Shown piece by piece: positions 1 to 7,501 of a stretch of 59,451 nucleotides of DNA (positions are counted from its first letter, which is position 1; each line of letters starts with the position of its first letter). The notes under the pieces were generated by a model, which did no database searches, was not told the origin of the DNA, and saw only the letters and a list, made by a program, of their open reading frames with translations. The stretch covers positions 1 through 59,451 of the forward strand of contig JALHRW010000009.1 in NCBI GenBank assembly GCA_022841245.1, written 5' to 3'. The stretch is from Planctomycetota bacterium. Its GTDB lineage: Bacteria > Planctomycetota > UBA11346. The position numbers and the translations under genes were made by a program.

Positions 1-1425
1 CGCGTCGCGGGACTTGTTGATCGACTGGAGCATGCCGTCGATCTCGTCGGTCTGGAACAGCATGGTCGGGGACACCAGCATCCGGTCCTCGATGCCCTCG
101 GCGGAGGCGAAGCTGTCGCCCAGCTGCGAGGCCAGGCCGACGGCATGCAGGATGCGCTGGTTCACCTTGCGCGGGTGATCCTTGCCGGCGCCAGAGTTGG
201 CCAGGCCCAGGAGGTAGAGGTTCGAGCGGTTGTCGCCAACGTCGCGCACCTTGCGGCCGATGAGCGTGGCTAGCAGCGTCGCCGCCCCGCAGAAGGCGAG
301 CGTCGGCTCGGGGTAGGGCGCGGTGGCCAGGCAATAGTCCATGACCTGGCCAATGAAGCCGGGGATGCGCAACAGGTCGACAGGCACCGGGCCCGGATCA
401 CCGACCGCAGGATCGGGGTCGGTTTCCGGTTCAGCCGCCTCTGCCGGCGGCGTCTGGTCGCCGTAGCCCAGCCGGCGCAGTTCCTTGGCCGCCGCGGCGT
501 AATCGCCGGCGTGCTCCAGCAGGGCGTACACCGCGAAGGGGCTGTAGGCGCGGTTGGGCTCGAAGGGATCGGCGTTGGAGGAGAAGACGTAGAAGACGCC
601 GCCCTTGAGCGTTGCTGAGGTGCCCGTGCTCTTGCCCGGACGGCTCCAGTGCTGGTTCTCGCCGTCGCGGAACAGCGACCAGCCGTGGTGCGAGAGCAGC
701 GCCGGCATCTCGTGGCGCGCATTGAAGTCATCACCGGGGCGCAGGCCGACGCTGGATGCCGGCTGCGGATCCTGCGCTTCCGGGAGCAGTTGGTTCAGAG
801 CCCAGGCGCAGCGCAGCAGGACGTCACGCTCGGCGGGCGTGAGCACCGGCAGGGCGGTGAAGGCGCGCTGCATCAGCTGGTAGCCGGGCGACGGCGCGCA
901 CAGGAACAGCCCGCCCTCACCGCGCGTCTCGATCATCGTCAGGACGATGTGCCAGCGCCCGTCGCGGTCCTTCCGCGGCTTGTAGCCCTTGCCGAAGCGC
1001 TGCACCTCGGCTGGCCCGTCGAGATCCTCACGACGGCTGGCCAGCTTTACCGAGCCGCAGACCGGCTCGGCGGAGCGGTAGACCACATGCCAACCGCCCG
1101 ACGGGCTGCTTTCAACCACCAGGCGATCCAGGAGGCCTGGCGCCTCGGCCATGACCAGCTGGGACCAGGCGTTGAAGGACTCGCCAGCGCAGTCGAAGTC
1201 GACCAGTTCCAGGTTTCCGGACACGGCGCCGCAGATGAGGCAGCAGGCGTGGTGCGCGTTGGCGAACCACGACGACACCTCGGCGGCGGTCGGCAACCGC
1301 GCCTGGTAGTCCTTCCACGCTCCGATCGCCGGCCTCTTGGCGGGCAGCCGGGCGGGCAGCACGCAGAGGCCGGCAGACTGGTACGAGGCGGGGACGGCGG
1401 CATCGATGCGGATGCCGTCGGACAT
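1..1425 (-). CDS. Primase-polymerase (AEP) / DUF3987-like helicase, 3' end outside window
   Basis: Translating the minus strand from the ATG at 1425 gives an open frame that runs 475 codons to the window edge without a stop, so the protein is C-terminally incomplete here. The first ~200 residues look like a bifunctional primase-polymerase (archaeo-eukaryotic primase fold): a VDFD metal-binding motif near residue 74 and an SGGWHVVYR stretch near residue 108, both in family positions. A linker rich in Pro and Glu follows, then a segment resembling DUF3987/phage replicative helicase N-termini, including a Walker-A-like NSGAGKDHP and an FQTDEID Walker-B-like stretch near the edge. It would prime and unwind the element's DNA. 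It is the last gene visible in the leftward replication operon and its start overlaps the stop of the small zinc protein upstream. Role is inferred from motifs. Confidence 0.8.
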   Translation of the reverse strand, partial: MSDGIRIDAAVPASYQSAGLCVLPARLPAKRPAIGAWKDYQARLPTAAEVSSWFANAHHACCLICGAVSGNLELVDFDCAGESFNAWSQLVMAEAPGLLDRLVVESSPSGGWHVVYRSAEPVCGSVKLASRREDLDGPAEVQRFGKGYKPRKDRDGRWHIVLTMIETRGEGGLFLCAPSPGYQLMQRAFTALPVLTPAERDVLLRCAWALNQLLPEAQDPQPASSVGLRPGDDFNARHEMPALLSHHGWSLFRDGENQHWSRPGKSTGTSATLKGGVFYVFSSNADPFEPNRAYSPFAVYALLEHAGDYAAAAKELRRLGYGDQTPPAEAAEPETDPDPAVGDPGPVPVDLLRIPGFIGQVMDYCLATAPYPEPTLAFCGAATLLATLIGRKVRDVGDNRSNLYLLGLANSGAGKDHPRKVNQRILHAVGLASQLGDSFASAEGIEDRMLVSPTMLFQTDEIDGMLQSINKSRDA

Positions 1426-1751
1426 CAGTTGCGCTCCGCTTCCTCGGCGGCGATGGCGAAGGGCAGGGCGATCATCTCGGCGGTCGTGCTCTCGTAGATC
1501 GTGCGTAGGCGCAGCCCGAACAGGTGACCAGCACCGCAGCGGAAGGTGATGGCGATAGCCGAGCCGGCCTCGGCCGACGGCACCGCCGGATCCAGGTGCA
1601 GGCCGTCCTGGTCCACCCGCACCTCGCCGCGCTGGCCCAGCAGCGACGTGCTGGCCAGCGCGGTCGGCGTGACGTGGGCGTCACCGCAGACCGGGCAGGT
1701 GAGGCGCCCCCGGCGCGGGGCGGGAGCGGCGAGAGAAATGGCGATGTGCAT
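1425..1751 (-). CDS. Small zinc-ribbon-like hypothetical protein
   Basis: A 108-residue protein starting at the ATG at 1751, chosen because a GGAG Shine-Dalgarno lies five bases upstream; the open frame extends further upstream, but without such a signal. It has a CPVCG knuckle near residue 21 and a second Cys-Gly-His pair (CGAGH) about 50 residues later, so it may bind one zinc. No enzyme motif is visible. It sits between the helicase and the primase gene in the replication operon and overlaps the primase start by one codon, which argues for co-translation. Similar small zinc proteins are common in phage replication blocks, but I do not recognise a named family. Confidence 0.6.
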   Translation of the reverse strand: MHIAISLAAPAPRRGRLTCPVCGDAHVTPTALASTSLLGQRGEVRVDQDGLHLDPAVPSAEAGSAIAITFRCGAGHLFGLRLRTIYESTTAEMIALPFAIAAEEAERN

Positions 1752-1815
1752 GGGATCTCCGGACGTGTGGTCTCTGGTGGTGAACTCGAGGTTGATTCGC
1801 TCATCACTGGCAACG

Positions 1816-2259
1816 ATGCTCCCGGCCATGCCCGACATGACCGACGAAGGCTGGCGGAATATCGCACTGCTCATGGCTGCGAACTGCGTGCGCAATACCG
1901 TCGTGGAGGACTATCATGCCGCCGGCAAGATCTCCGACGACGAGATGCGCGCCTTCAATCGCGAGGTAGCGAACAAGATATTCACCTTCCTGCACTACGC
2001 CTTTGCGACGCGCGAGCACCGCGCTCAATTCATGGCGCGGATGATGCTGTTCCACCCAAGCAACTGGGATCGCCCACAGTTGTGCCCCGAGTGGAAAGCA
2101 GCAGCCGAAACTCCCATGAGCCCAGCTCTGCAGCAGGTCCTGCAGATGTTTCAAAAGGGCACCTCGTCGGAGTTTCCGCCGATCATGGAGCTCGCAGGGC
2201 TGACGAAAACATCACCGTCTTCTCCTAGCTCTCGCGCCGGCAAGAGGTCCAAGCGGTAG
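1816..2259 (+). CDS. Hypothetical protein, opposite strand to the replication operon
   Basis: A rightward frame of about 147 codons from the ATG at 1816 (alternatives at 1828 and 1837; none has a clear Shine-Dalgarno). The codons show strong G/C preference in third position and the middle reads as a compact helical protein (VVEDYH, then a run of acidic and aromatic helices), which is unlike the low-complexity shadows elsewhere. The last ~36 codons run antisense through the end of the SF2 helicase gene, so only the first ~110 residues may be conserved. It fills what would otherwise be a 400-base gap between the helicase and the zinc protein. Function unknown. Confidence 0.5.
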   Translation: MLPAMPDMTDEGWRNIALLMAANCVRNTVVEDYHAAGKISDDEMRAFNREVANKIFTFLHYAFATREHRAQFMARMMLFHPSNWDRPQLCPEWKAAAETPMSPALQQVLQMFQKGTSSEFPPIMELAGLTKTSPSSPSSRAGKRSKR

Positions 2260-3842
2260 TCGGTGATTCGCTCGAAGTCCTCGCCGGACACAGTGCGTAC
2301 GGTGATGCTGGTTGCAGGCGCTAGCGCGCCGGAACAGGCGAGGCGGCACGCTTCTGCTGCGGTCGATGGCACAGGCAAATGGCTCCGTGCGCGCCACCAC
2401 GCCTCGGCCTTGCCGCGCGCGAAGCCCACATGCTCGAAGCAGATCCACTCCTTGTGGAACTGGTTCAGCCCGACCTCGTACTCGACCCGTAACGACTTGG
2501 GCGCCTCTGGTGGCGCGCCGCGCTTCAGGTGGACGGCATAGAGGATGTCGCGGACGGCGTACGCGGTGGTGGTCACCTGGCCCGAGAGAACGCCAGCTGA
2601 GGATGCCTCGCGCTCGTGCTTCTCCCGCTCAGGGGGCGGGAACAAGAAAACACATTGCGGGCAAGCGGCGAAGCCAGCTGCAATGACCGCCTGGCATTGC
2701 GGGCATTCCTTCGCCGGCGCCGCGCCTCCGTCCCGTTCATTGGGATCTGTGACCGCGAGCGCATCGACGGGTCCGTGCCGCAGAACATTGCCGCCGAAAT
2801 CGAGGACCAGGCAGTCGTCCTTGCCCGGCGCGAGGCGGAAGCCGCGACCGACCATCTGGTAGTAGAGGCCAGGCGACATGGTTGGTCGTAGGAGGGCGAC
2901 GCAGTCCACCTGGGGTGCATCGAACCCGGTGGTCAGCACGCCGACGTTGACCAGGTAGCGCAGCGCTCCCTGCTTGAACCGCGCCACCAGACGGTCGCGC
3001 TCGCCGTCCGGCGTGTGGCCGAAAATGCAGGCGACCTCGGCGCCAACCGCCGATGCCAAGGTGGCAGCGACGTGCTCGGCATGCTGCACACCAGCAGCGA
3101 AGACGAGACAGGCCTTGCGGTTGCGAGTCTGATCGGCGATCTCGGCGCACGCTGCGCGCACGAGGCCGTCATCGTCCATGAGGTGCTCGACCTCGTCGGG
3201 GATGAACTCGCCGCCGCGCACATGCAGCCGGGTCGTGTCGGCCTTGGCTTTGCCCGCCTTGCTGACCAGCGGCGACAGGAAGCCGTCGCGAATCAGTTCC
3301 TTCACCCCGACCTCGTAGCAGACGTGGTTGAGGATGTGGTCAGGAGCGCAGATTGAGCCGTCCTTCAAGCGGAACGGCGTGGCCGTCAGACCGATCACCC
3401 GGAGGCGTGGGTTCACCACCCGCGCGTCGCGCAGGAAGGTCCGGTACATGCCCTCGCCGTCCGGCGGGATGAGGTGGGCCTCATCGATCAAGACGATGTC
3501 GAACCGCCCCAGGTCGCAGGCCTTCTGGTAGACCGACTGAATGCCGGCGACGATGACCGGGTGGTCCAGGTCGCGGCGCTTGAGCCCGGCCGAGTTCACC
3601 CCAACCAGCAGGTGCGTCAGGAAGCGCCCGGCCTGGGTCGCGTTCTGGTCGACCAGTTCCTTCACATGCGTCAGCACCAGAATGCGCCCGTTCCAGCGCT
3701 GCACGACATCGGCGCACAACCGGCCGACGATGACGCCCTTTCCACCGCCGGTCGGGATGACCACACAGGGGTTGTCGTCACGCTCGGCGAGATGCTGGTA
3801 CACCGCCGCGACCGCCGCTTCCTGGTACGGACGCAGCTCCAT
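2151..3842 (-). CDS. SF2 DEAD/DEAH-box helicase with zinc finger
   Basis: A 563-residue helicase starting at MELRPYQ (ATG 3842; TGATG junction with the resolvase stop). Motifs appear in order: Q-motif region RPYQ, motif I PTGGGKG, motif II DEAH, motif III TATP, and motif VI QMVGRGFR. After the two RecA-like lobes there is a four-cysteine finger (CPQC...CPQC) near residue 385, then a C-terminal domain resembling those of phage helicases. Two oddities: motif I has Gly where the family has Thr or Ser after the lysine, and the protein ends in a short acidic-hydrophobic tail (DEVPF) like the tip of single-strand-binding proteins. It probably remodels replication forks or recombination intermediates for the element, next to a RuvC-like resolvase. 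Confidence 0.85.
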   Translation of the reverse strand: MELRPYQEAAVAAVYQHLAERDDNPCVVIPTGGGKGVIVGRLCADVVQRWNGRILVLTHVKELVDQNATQAGRFLTHLLVGVNSAGLKRRDLDHPVIVAGIQSVYQKACDLGRFDIVLIDEAHLIPPDGEGMYRTFLRDARVVNPRLRVIGLTATPFRLKDGSICAPDHILNHVCYEVGVKELIRDGFLSPLVSKAGKAKADTTRLHVRGGEFIPDEVEHLMDDDGLVRAACAEIADQTRNRKACLVFAAGVQHAEHVAATLASAVGAEVACIFGHTPDGERDRLVARFKQGALRYLVNVGVLTTGFDAPQVDCVALLRPTMSPGLYYQMVGRGFRLAPGKDDCLVLDFGGNVLRHGPVDALAVTDPNERDGGAAPAKECPQCQAVIAAGFAACPQCVFLFPPPEREKHEREASSAGVLSGQVTTTAYAVRDILYAVHLKRGAPPEAPKSLRVEYEVGLNQFHKEWICFEHVGFARGKAEAWWRARSHLPVPSTAAEACRLACSGALAPATSITVRTVSGEDFERITDYRLDLLPARELGEDGDVFVSPASSMIGGNSDEVPF

Positions 3843-4324
3843 CACGCGCGCGCCCTCTCGTACTCCGCCAGGCACAGCGCGTCCGCCAAACCGTCATGCG
3901 GAACGCGGCAGCCAGAAAGCACCAGATCGGTCTGCGGCCAGCGCGAGGCGCAGAACTGCACCGCGCCATCCTTGTCGTGCGGCAGGCCGAGCAGGACCTG
4001 CTTCTTCCACTGCGTGGGCATGACCAGCACCACTGGCATGCCGAGCGCCGCGCAGACGCCACGCACCATGCCCCAGCCGGTGCCGAAGCGGAAGGTGGAC
4101 GACACGCCCTGCTTGGGCATGGCGCCGACCTTCTCGAGACAGACCCGTCCGATGTCCTGGTGGCTGTCGAGGCAGCGCAGGGAGCGGAGCAGGTCCGCTA
4201 GTCCAGCGGCATGCACCTCCCCGCCGGCCACTGGCATGGGCCAGAGGCTCACGACGGCGCCGGCGGGATCGAGCGCCGCCACGCCACCCCGCAGACCGGG
4301 ATCGATGCCGACGGTGAGGCGCAT
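3842..4324 (-). CDS. RuvC-like Holliday junction resolvase (phage type)
   Basis: A 160-residue RNase H-fold nuclease starting at MRLTVGIDPG. The first catalytic Asp lies in GIDPGLRGG, a Glu in CLEKV near residue 69, and the C-terminal acidic pair in HDGLADALCLAEY near residue 145, which matches RuvC-type resolvases. The sequence MPTQWKK in the middle is typical of the phage branch rather than of cellular RuvC, and there are no ruvA or ruvB neighbours. It should cleave four-way junctions formed during element recombination. It is separated from the DUF669 gene by only four bases and its stop overlaps the helicase start, so it is translated as part of the same operon. Confidence 0.85.
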   Translation of the reverse strand: MRLTVGIDPGLRGGVAALDPAGAVVSLWPMPVAGGEVHAAGLADLLRSLRCLDSHQDIGRVCLEKVGAMPKQGVSSTFRFGTGWGMVRGVCAALGMPVVLVMPTQWKKQVLLGLPHDKDGAVQFCASRWPQTDLVLSGCRVPHDGLADALCLAEYERARA

Positions 4325-4328
4325 GCGC

Positions 4329-4799
4329 CTACGCCTTCCGCAGCCAGGGCGGGGTGGCCGGCGAGGCGGTGCCCGGACCGGCCTGCTGCGGGACGCCGGC
4401 AGCGGCATCCTTCCGGGCCCATCCACTGATTTCGTTGGTCAGTTCGCCATTGTCCTCGCGCTTCTTCACCTTGACGATGACGGTCAGCGGGAAGTTATGC
4501 AGCTCGGCCGAGTCCTTCGGGGTCATGATCCCGATGGCGCGGCAGATGGCGGACAGGTCGCCACGCGCGATCTGCACCGTCTGCGCGCTGGGGTGCTGCA
4601 GGGTGTGGCGGGACCACAGCTTGCGGCCCTTGTGCTCGCCATCGAGCACATGGTACTCCAGTTCCAGGTAGGCGCCGGTGCCGTTCTTGGTCGGCTTCAT
4701 CTCGCTGGCGGTGATGGCAGCGACGTACTTTCCGGCGGGGATGGGATCGCGCCCGGTGCTGGGCTCGACCTGGGTGGCGTCGAAGTTGAGAGTGGCCAT
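4329..4799 (-). CDS. DUF669-family protein (phage recombination/SSB-like)
   Basis: A 156-residue protein from the ATG at 4799 with an AGGAA signal a few bases upstream. The N-terminus (LNFDATQVEPSTGRDPIPAGKY), the central LELEYHVLDGEHKGRKLW and a following segment on Cro-like spacing are recognisable as DUF669, a family found beside RecA-like ATPases and exonucleases in phages and often proposed to bind single-stranded DNA. The C-terminus is Pro/Ala-rich and ends WLRKA. Gene order ATPase - DUF669 - resolvase matches that context. The molecular role is not established for the family. Confidence 0.8.
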   Translation of the reverse strand: MATLNFDATQVEPSTGRDPIPAGKYVAAITASEMKPTKNGTGAYLELEYHVLDGEHKGRKLWSRHTLQHPSAQTVQIARGDLSAICRAIGIMTPKDSAELHNFPLTVIVKVKKREDNGELTNEISGWARKDAAAGVPQQAGPGTASPATPPWLRKA

Positions 4800-4819
4800 G
4801 GGATGATTCCTTGCTGGGT

Positions 4820-5602
4820 TCAGCGGTTGGTGGGGACGGTGACGGAGGCAGCGGTGACGGCGTTGCTGGCGGTCAGGTGCTTGGCGAACTCCGACCACGC
4901 GAGCGGCAGTTCGTCGGGCAGATTCAGGCGGTTCTTGGCCAGGTGGCTCGGCCGCTCGGTGGCGCGCAGCACGCGTTCGCCGGAGCCCAGACCCTGGACG
5001 CGCTTCTGGTTGAAGCCCTCTTCGGTGGCCTTGGTGAAGACGCGGTAGGTGGCGAACAGCACCTCGTCGCACCATTCCGACACCAGCGCCGACGCCGTCT
5101 TGTGCAGGCGCGGGACGTAGCGGTCGTAGGCCTCGGTCTCGGGATTCTCGAAGCGCTCGATGCGCGCGTGGGCGATCAGCACCACGGTCATGCCGCGGCG
5201 CTCGCGCAGCGCGGTGAGCCCATCGAGCACGTCGCGCCAGTGCTGGATGGCGAAGGTGTAGCCCTTGCCGTAGCCGATGTCCTCGATCGTGGCGGCCTGG
5301 CGGTCGGCGCAGACCTTGGCCCAGATCAGGCGCTCCAGCCAGTCCATGCTGTCGATCACCACCGTGCGGTACGGGTGATCCTCATTGTAGAGGGCCCCGA
5401 GGCTGGCCATCACCTCGGCGAGCGAGGTGGCGACCGGGAACTTGTGGCAGTCGATCTCGTTGAGGCCGTCCTCGGTCTGGATAACGATGGGCGAGGGCGC
5501 GCAGGTGGCGAAGGTCGACTTGCCGATGCCGGCGGTGCCGTAGACGAGCATGCGACGGGGACCGGGCTTGGCGCCGGTGAGGATGGAGGCGAGTGCGGAC
5601 AT
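4820..5602 (-). CDS. RecA-fold ATP-binding protein (AAA_24 / Sak4-like)
   Basis: A 260-residue single-domain ATPase. Walker A is GTAGIGKST at about residue 22, Walker B is TVVIDSMDW at about residue 84, and an ATP-responsive VLIAHARIE segment follows near residue 145. These belong to the phage nucleotide-binding family related to Sak4, thought to load or promote annealing of single strands. The neighbours, a RecE-like nuclease upstream and a DUF669 protein downstream, are the usual partners. Initiation is at the ATG at 5602. I take the function as homologous recombination or annealing in element replication; a direct recombinase activity is not shown by the sequence. Confidence 0.8.
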   Translation of the reverse strand: MSALASILTGAKPGPRRMLVYGTAGIGKSTFATCAPSPIVIQTEDGLNEIDCHKFPVATSLAEVMASLGALYNEDHPYRTVVIDSMDWLERLIWAKVCADRQAATIEDIGYGKGYTFAIQHWRDVLDGLTALRERRGMTVVLIAHARIERFENPETEAYDRYVPRLHKTASALVSEWCDEVLFATYRVFTKATEEGFNQKRVQGLGSGERVLRATERPSHLAKNRLNLPDELPLAWSEFAKHLTASNAVTAASVTVPTNR

Positions 5603-5629
5603 GGTGGTATTCCTGATGGTTTGAATGGG

Positions 5630-6463
5630 TTAGCCGAGGTAGTCGAAGCTGCGGACCGCCTCGTAGCCGGTCGGCCAGCGGTCCTGGGCGCGGCAGATCT
5701 TCAGCCGTTCGATCGCCGCGAGGTTCTCGCGCGCCGCGGCGTCGAGGATCTGGTCGGAGAAGCGCCAGACGCCGACGCGGAAGGGCTCCTTCTTCTCGAC
5801 CGCGATCACCTGCACCTCGGCCTTGCGGCCGGCGACGGCGGCGAGGATCGCTCGGTAGAACGACAACTGGTGCGCGTAGGCGAAGGAACGCGCCTGCGCT
5901 TCGAACCAGTCGAGGTCATCGATCGTCTTGAGGTCGACGATGCCGCGCTCCGGGTGGGTCCAGTCGATGCGGATCTGGCTAGCGAGGCCGCCGTATTCGG
6001 CGCGCACCACACCCTCGGCCTGGCCCTCGCCGAGCAGCGCAGCGGCTTCGGCATGGTTACTCACCGCCTCGGCCAACTGCTCGCAGAGGTCGGCGGTGTC
6101 CTGGCTGATCGCCGGCTTGCCGATCGTCGCCGCCCACTCCGCGAAGGCCTTCGTGTCAGGTCCGAAGGGCCGATTGGTCTTCGGATTGATCGGCCCGCCG
6201 ATGGCGAAGCGCCGGCGGAACTCATCAGCACCTTCCAGGGTGCGGCAGTGGGCGGCACGGCCGACGATGAACGCAGCGCGCTCCTCCTCGTGGATCAGAC
6301 CGAGTTGCTTTTTGCGGTAGAGCAGCGGGTTCTTGCGGAACTCGGTGAGCGCGTGGCTAGAGAGATGTGTCGCTCGGGCAGCAGCGTAGACGGACTCGGC
6401 CTCATGGATGAGTGGCTCGGTGAAGGTGGCGCCGGCGGAGCGCGGGGTTGCGAGAGCGATCAT
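5630..6463 (-). CDS. PD-(D/E)XK nuclease, RecE/DUF3799-like
   Basis: A 277-residue protein resembling the exonuclease VIII-type PD-(D/E)XK domain used by phages. An N-terminal HLSSHALTEFRKNP segment is the characteristic substrate-gripping start of this family. The catalytic pieces are visible: the Asp in IRIDW, the DLKT motif near residue 206 and the HQLSFYRA helix that follows. It should resect double-stranded ends to give single strands for the neighbouring ATPase and DUF669 protein, forming a phage-style recombination module. Start at 6463 gives a sensible N-terminus; a weaker later start is possible. Confidence 0.8.
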   Translation of the reverse strand: MIALATPRSAGATFTEPLIHEAESVYAAARATHLSSHALTEFRKNPLLYRKKQLGLIHEEERAAFIVGRAAHCRTLEGADEFRRRFAIGGPINPKTNRPFGPDTKAFAEWAATIGKPAISQDTADLCEQLAEAVSNHAEAAALLGEGQAEGVVRAEYGGLASQIRIDWTHPERGIVDLKTIDDLDWFEAQARSFAYAHQLSFYRAILAAVAGRKAEVQVIAVEKKEPFRVGVWRFSDQILDAAARENLAAIERLKICRAQDRWPTGYEAVRSFDYLG

Positions 6464-6493
6464 GGTAGCTTTCAGATGGCAGGTGGGTGGGTG

Positions 6494-6703
6494 TCAGTCA
6501 TCGGCGAACGCGGACGCCACGGCGTCGTCAAGGTCGGCTGCGGACGTGGTTCCGGGCTGGCACGGCGTGTCGGTTTCCAGGTACACGTCGCAGCCCAAGG
6601 CTTCGAGCCGTTCGACGAATCGGCCGACACGGCGGGACATGCCCGCTGGCGAGGAGGCGGCGAAGGATCTGGTGACGGTGAAGGTCAGTTCGGTGGTGGT
6701 CAT
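6494..6703 (-). CDS. Small hypothetical protein
   Basis: A 69-residue frame starting at MTTTELTF with an AGGAA signal upstream. The sequence predicts a strand followed by a helix with RRVGRFVERLEALG and an acidic C-terminus. No known family. It is the first gene after the shared 14-base promoter-like motif at 6742-6755, so it may lead the transcript that carries the recombination and replication genes. Its small size and position resemble accessory regulators in phage early operons, but nothing in it shows a function. Confidence 0.5.
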   Translation of the reverse strand: MTTTELTFTVTRSFAASSPAGMSRRVGRFVERLEALGCDVYLETDTPCQPGTTSAADLDDAVASAFADD

Positions 6704-6741
6704 GGCCGTTCCTGGTCAGCGGGATGGGGGCAACTCCCTAC

Positions 6742-6755
6742 GTGTTATATTTGCG
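6742..6755 (-). promoter_or_regulatory. Shared 14-base motif ahead of the leftward replication operon
   Basis: On the minus strand this reads CGCAAATATAACAC, identical to bases 12002-12015 on the plus strand. Both copies point toward a downstream operon of the same element, and both are AT-rich within GC-rich surroundings. I see no consensus -35 box at normal spacing, so it may be a promoter for an element-encoded sigma factor or an activator site. Confidence 0.55.
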
Positions 6756-6758
6756 TGT

Positions 6759-7346
6759 TCAGCCCAACTGATCCCGGGCAGTTTGGTCATCACCAAACCC
6801 CAGGCGGACGAGGACTCGTTCCACGCCCGCCTTTGCCGCATCGAAGCGGCGCCAGGGCCAGCCGAGATGATCCCGCGCGGCCTGGGCGCCCATCTGCATC
6901 AGAGCGGTGGCTACGGCGCGCTCGTCCGGAGCCATGCGCTCCAGGGCGGTGCGAACAGCATCGACCCGATCGATCGCCGTAATCTCCTCCTCGGTGTGCC
7001 GATCGGGCGCGGTCGGCACTTCGCCCTGCTCGCGCAGGTGGTCGAGGGAGTGGCACTGGCGGGGATCCCGGCACGGGGCCAGGCGCGTGCGCAGGCGCAG
7101 TTGCACGCTGCGGTGGACCACGCCGTTGGCGTAGGTGTGCCAGCAGGCCCGGGCGGCATTGAATCCCGGGATGCTCTGGAGGACGGCGAGGCGCAGATCC
7201 TGCTCCCAATCCTCGCGATCGCAGCGCTGGACGCTGCCGGTGCGGACGAGCTTGGCGACGGTGGTGGTGATGAGCCGATCAACGTACTCGTCGATCTGGG
7301 GCGGGGGGGTAATGGGGTTGGTGGGGGTGGTGGCGTTGGCAGCCAT
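6759..7346 (-). CDS. Sigma-70-like / HTH regulatory protein of the element
   Basis: A 195-residue protein from the ATG at 7346, which has a GGAAGGAAC Shine-Dalgarno. Residues ~40-85 (EDWEQDL ... FNAARACWHTYANGVVHRSV) follow the pattern of sigma region 2, and the C-terminal ~50 residues (LERMAPDERAVATALM ... RFDAAKAGVERVL) follow region 4, with a linker between. Sequence similarity is only of pattern level, so a sigma-like phage regulator is the best call and a plain HTH protein is the alternative. The gene lies directly after the operator-rich divergent region and just ahead of one copy of the shared motif, which would make it a candidate to read that motif. Confidence 0.5.
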   Translation of the reverse strand: MAANATTPTNPITPPPQIDEYVDRLITTTVAKLVRTGSVQRCDREDWEQDLRLAVLQSIPGFNAARACWHTYANGVVHRSVQLRLRTRLAPCRDPRQCHSLDHLREQGEVPTAPDRHTEEEITAIDRVDAVRTALERMAPDERAVATALMQMGAQAARDHLGWPWRRFDAAKAGVERVLVRLGFGDDQTARDQLG

Positions 7347-7372
7347 GGCGGTGTTCCTTCCGCCAATCCGGC

Positions 7373-7410
7373 GTGACACCGCGCGTCACATCGTGACGCC
7401 AGGCGTCACG
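7373..7410. promoter_or_regulatory. Operator cluster between divergent genes
   Basis: Two palindromes lie back to back between the sigma-like gene (leftward) and the nucleotidase gene (rightward). The first is GTGAC, seven bases, GTCAC at 7373-7389. The second, CGTGACGCC, one base, GGCGTCACG at 7392-7410, is a perfect 9-base inverted repeat. Both share the GTGAC half-site. They look like binding sites for a dimeric repressor controlling both directions. Confidence 0.6.
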
Positions 7411-7501
7411 GCCTCGGTCACTTGGTGTACGCCGCATTGCACCTTGGTGCCCGGGCGCGGCATAGTGTCGATGCACGCATGCAGCGCAGGCAGCCACAAC
7501 G

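Noticed and set aside
649-1497. A 282-codon rightward frame across the primase gene
   Set aside because: The leftward reading there has primase-polymerase motifs through to the window edge; this frame has none.
3474-5048. A 524-codon rightward open frame
   Set aside because: It is antisense to the helicase, resolvase, DUF669 and ATPase genes, which all carry clear motifs. A long shadow frame in high-GC DNA is normal.
4811-6982. A 723-codon rightward open frame
   Set aside because: It runs antisense across five convincing leftward genes. Its residues are low-complexity (Gly, Val, Ala, His, Asp) with no family likeness, as expected for the reverse of GC-rich coding DNA.
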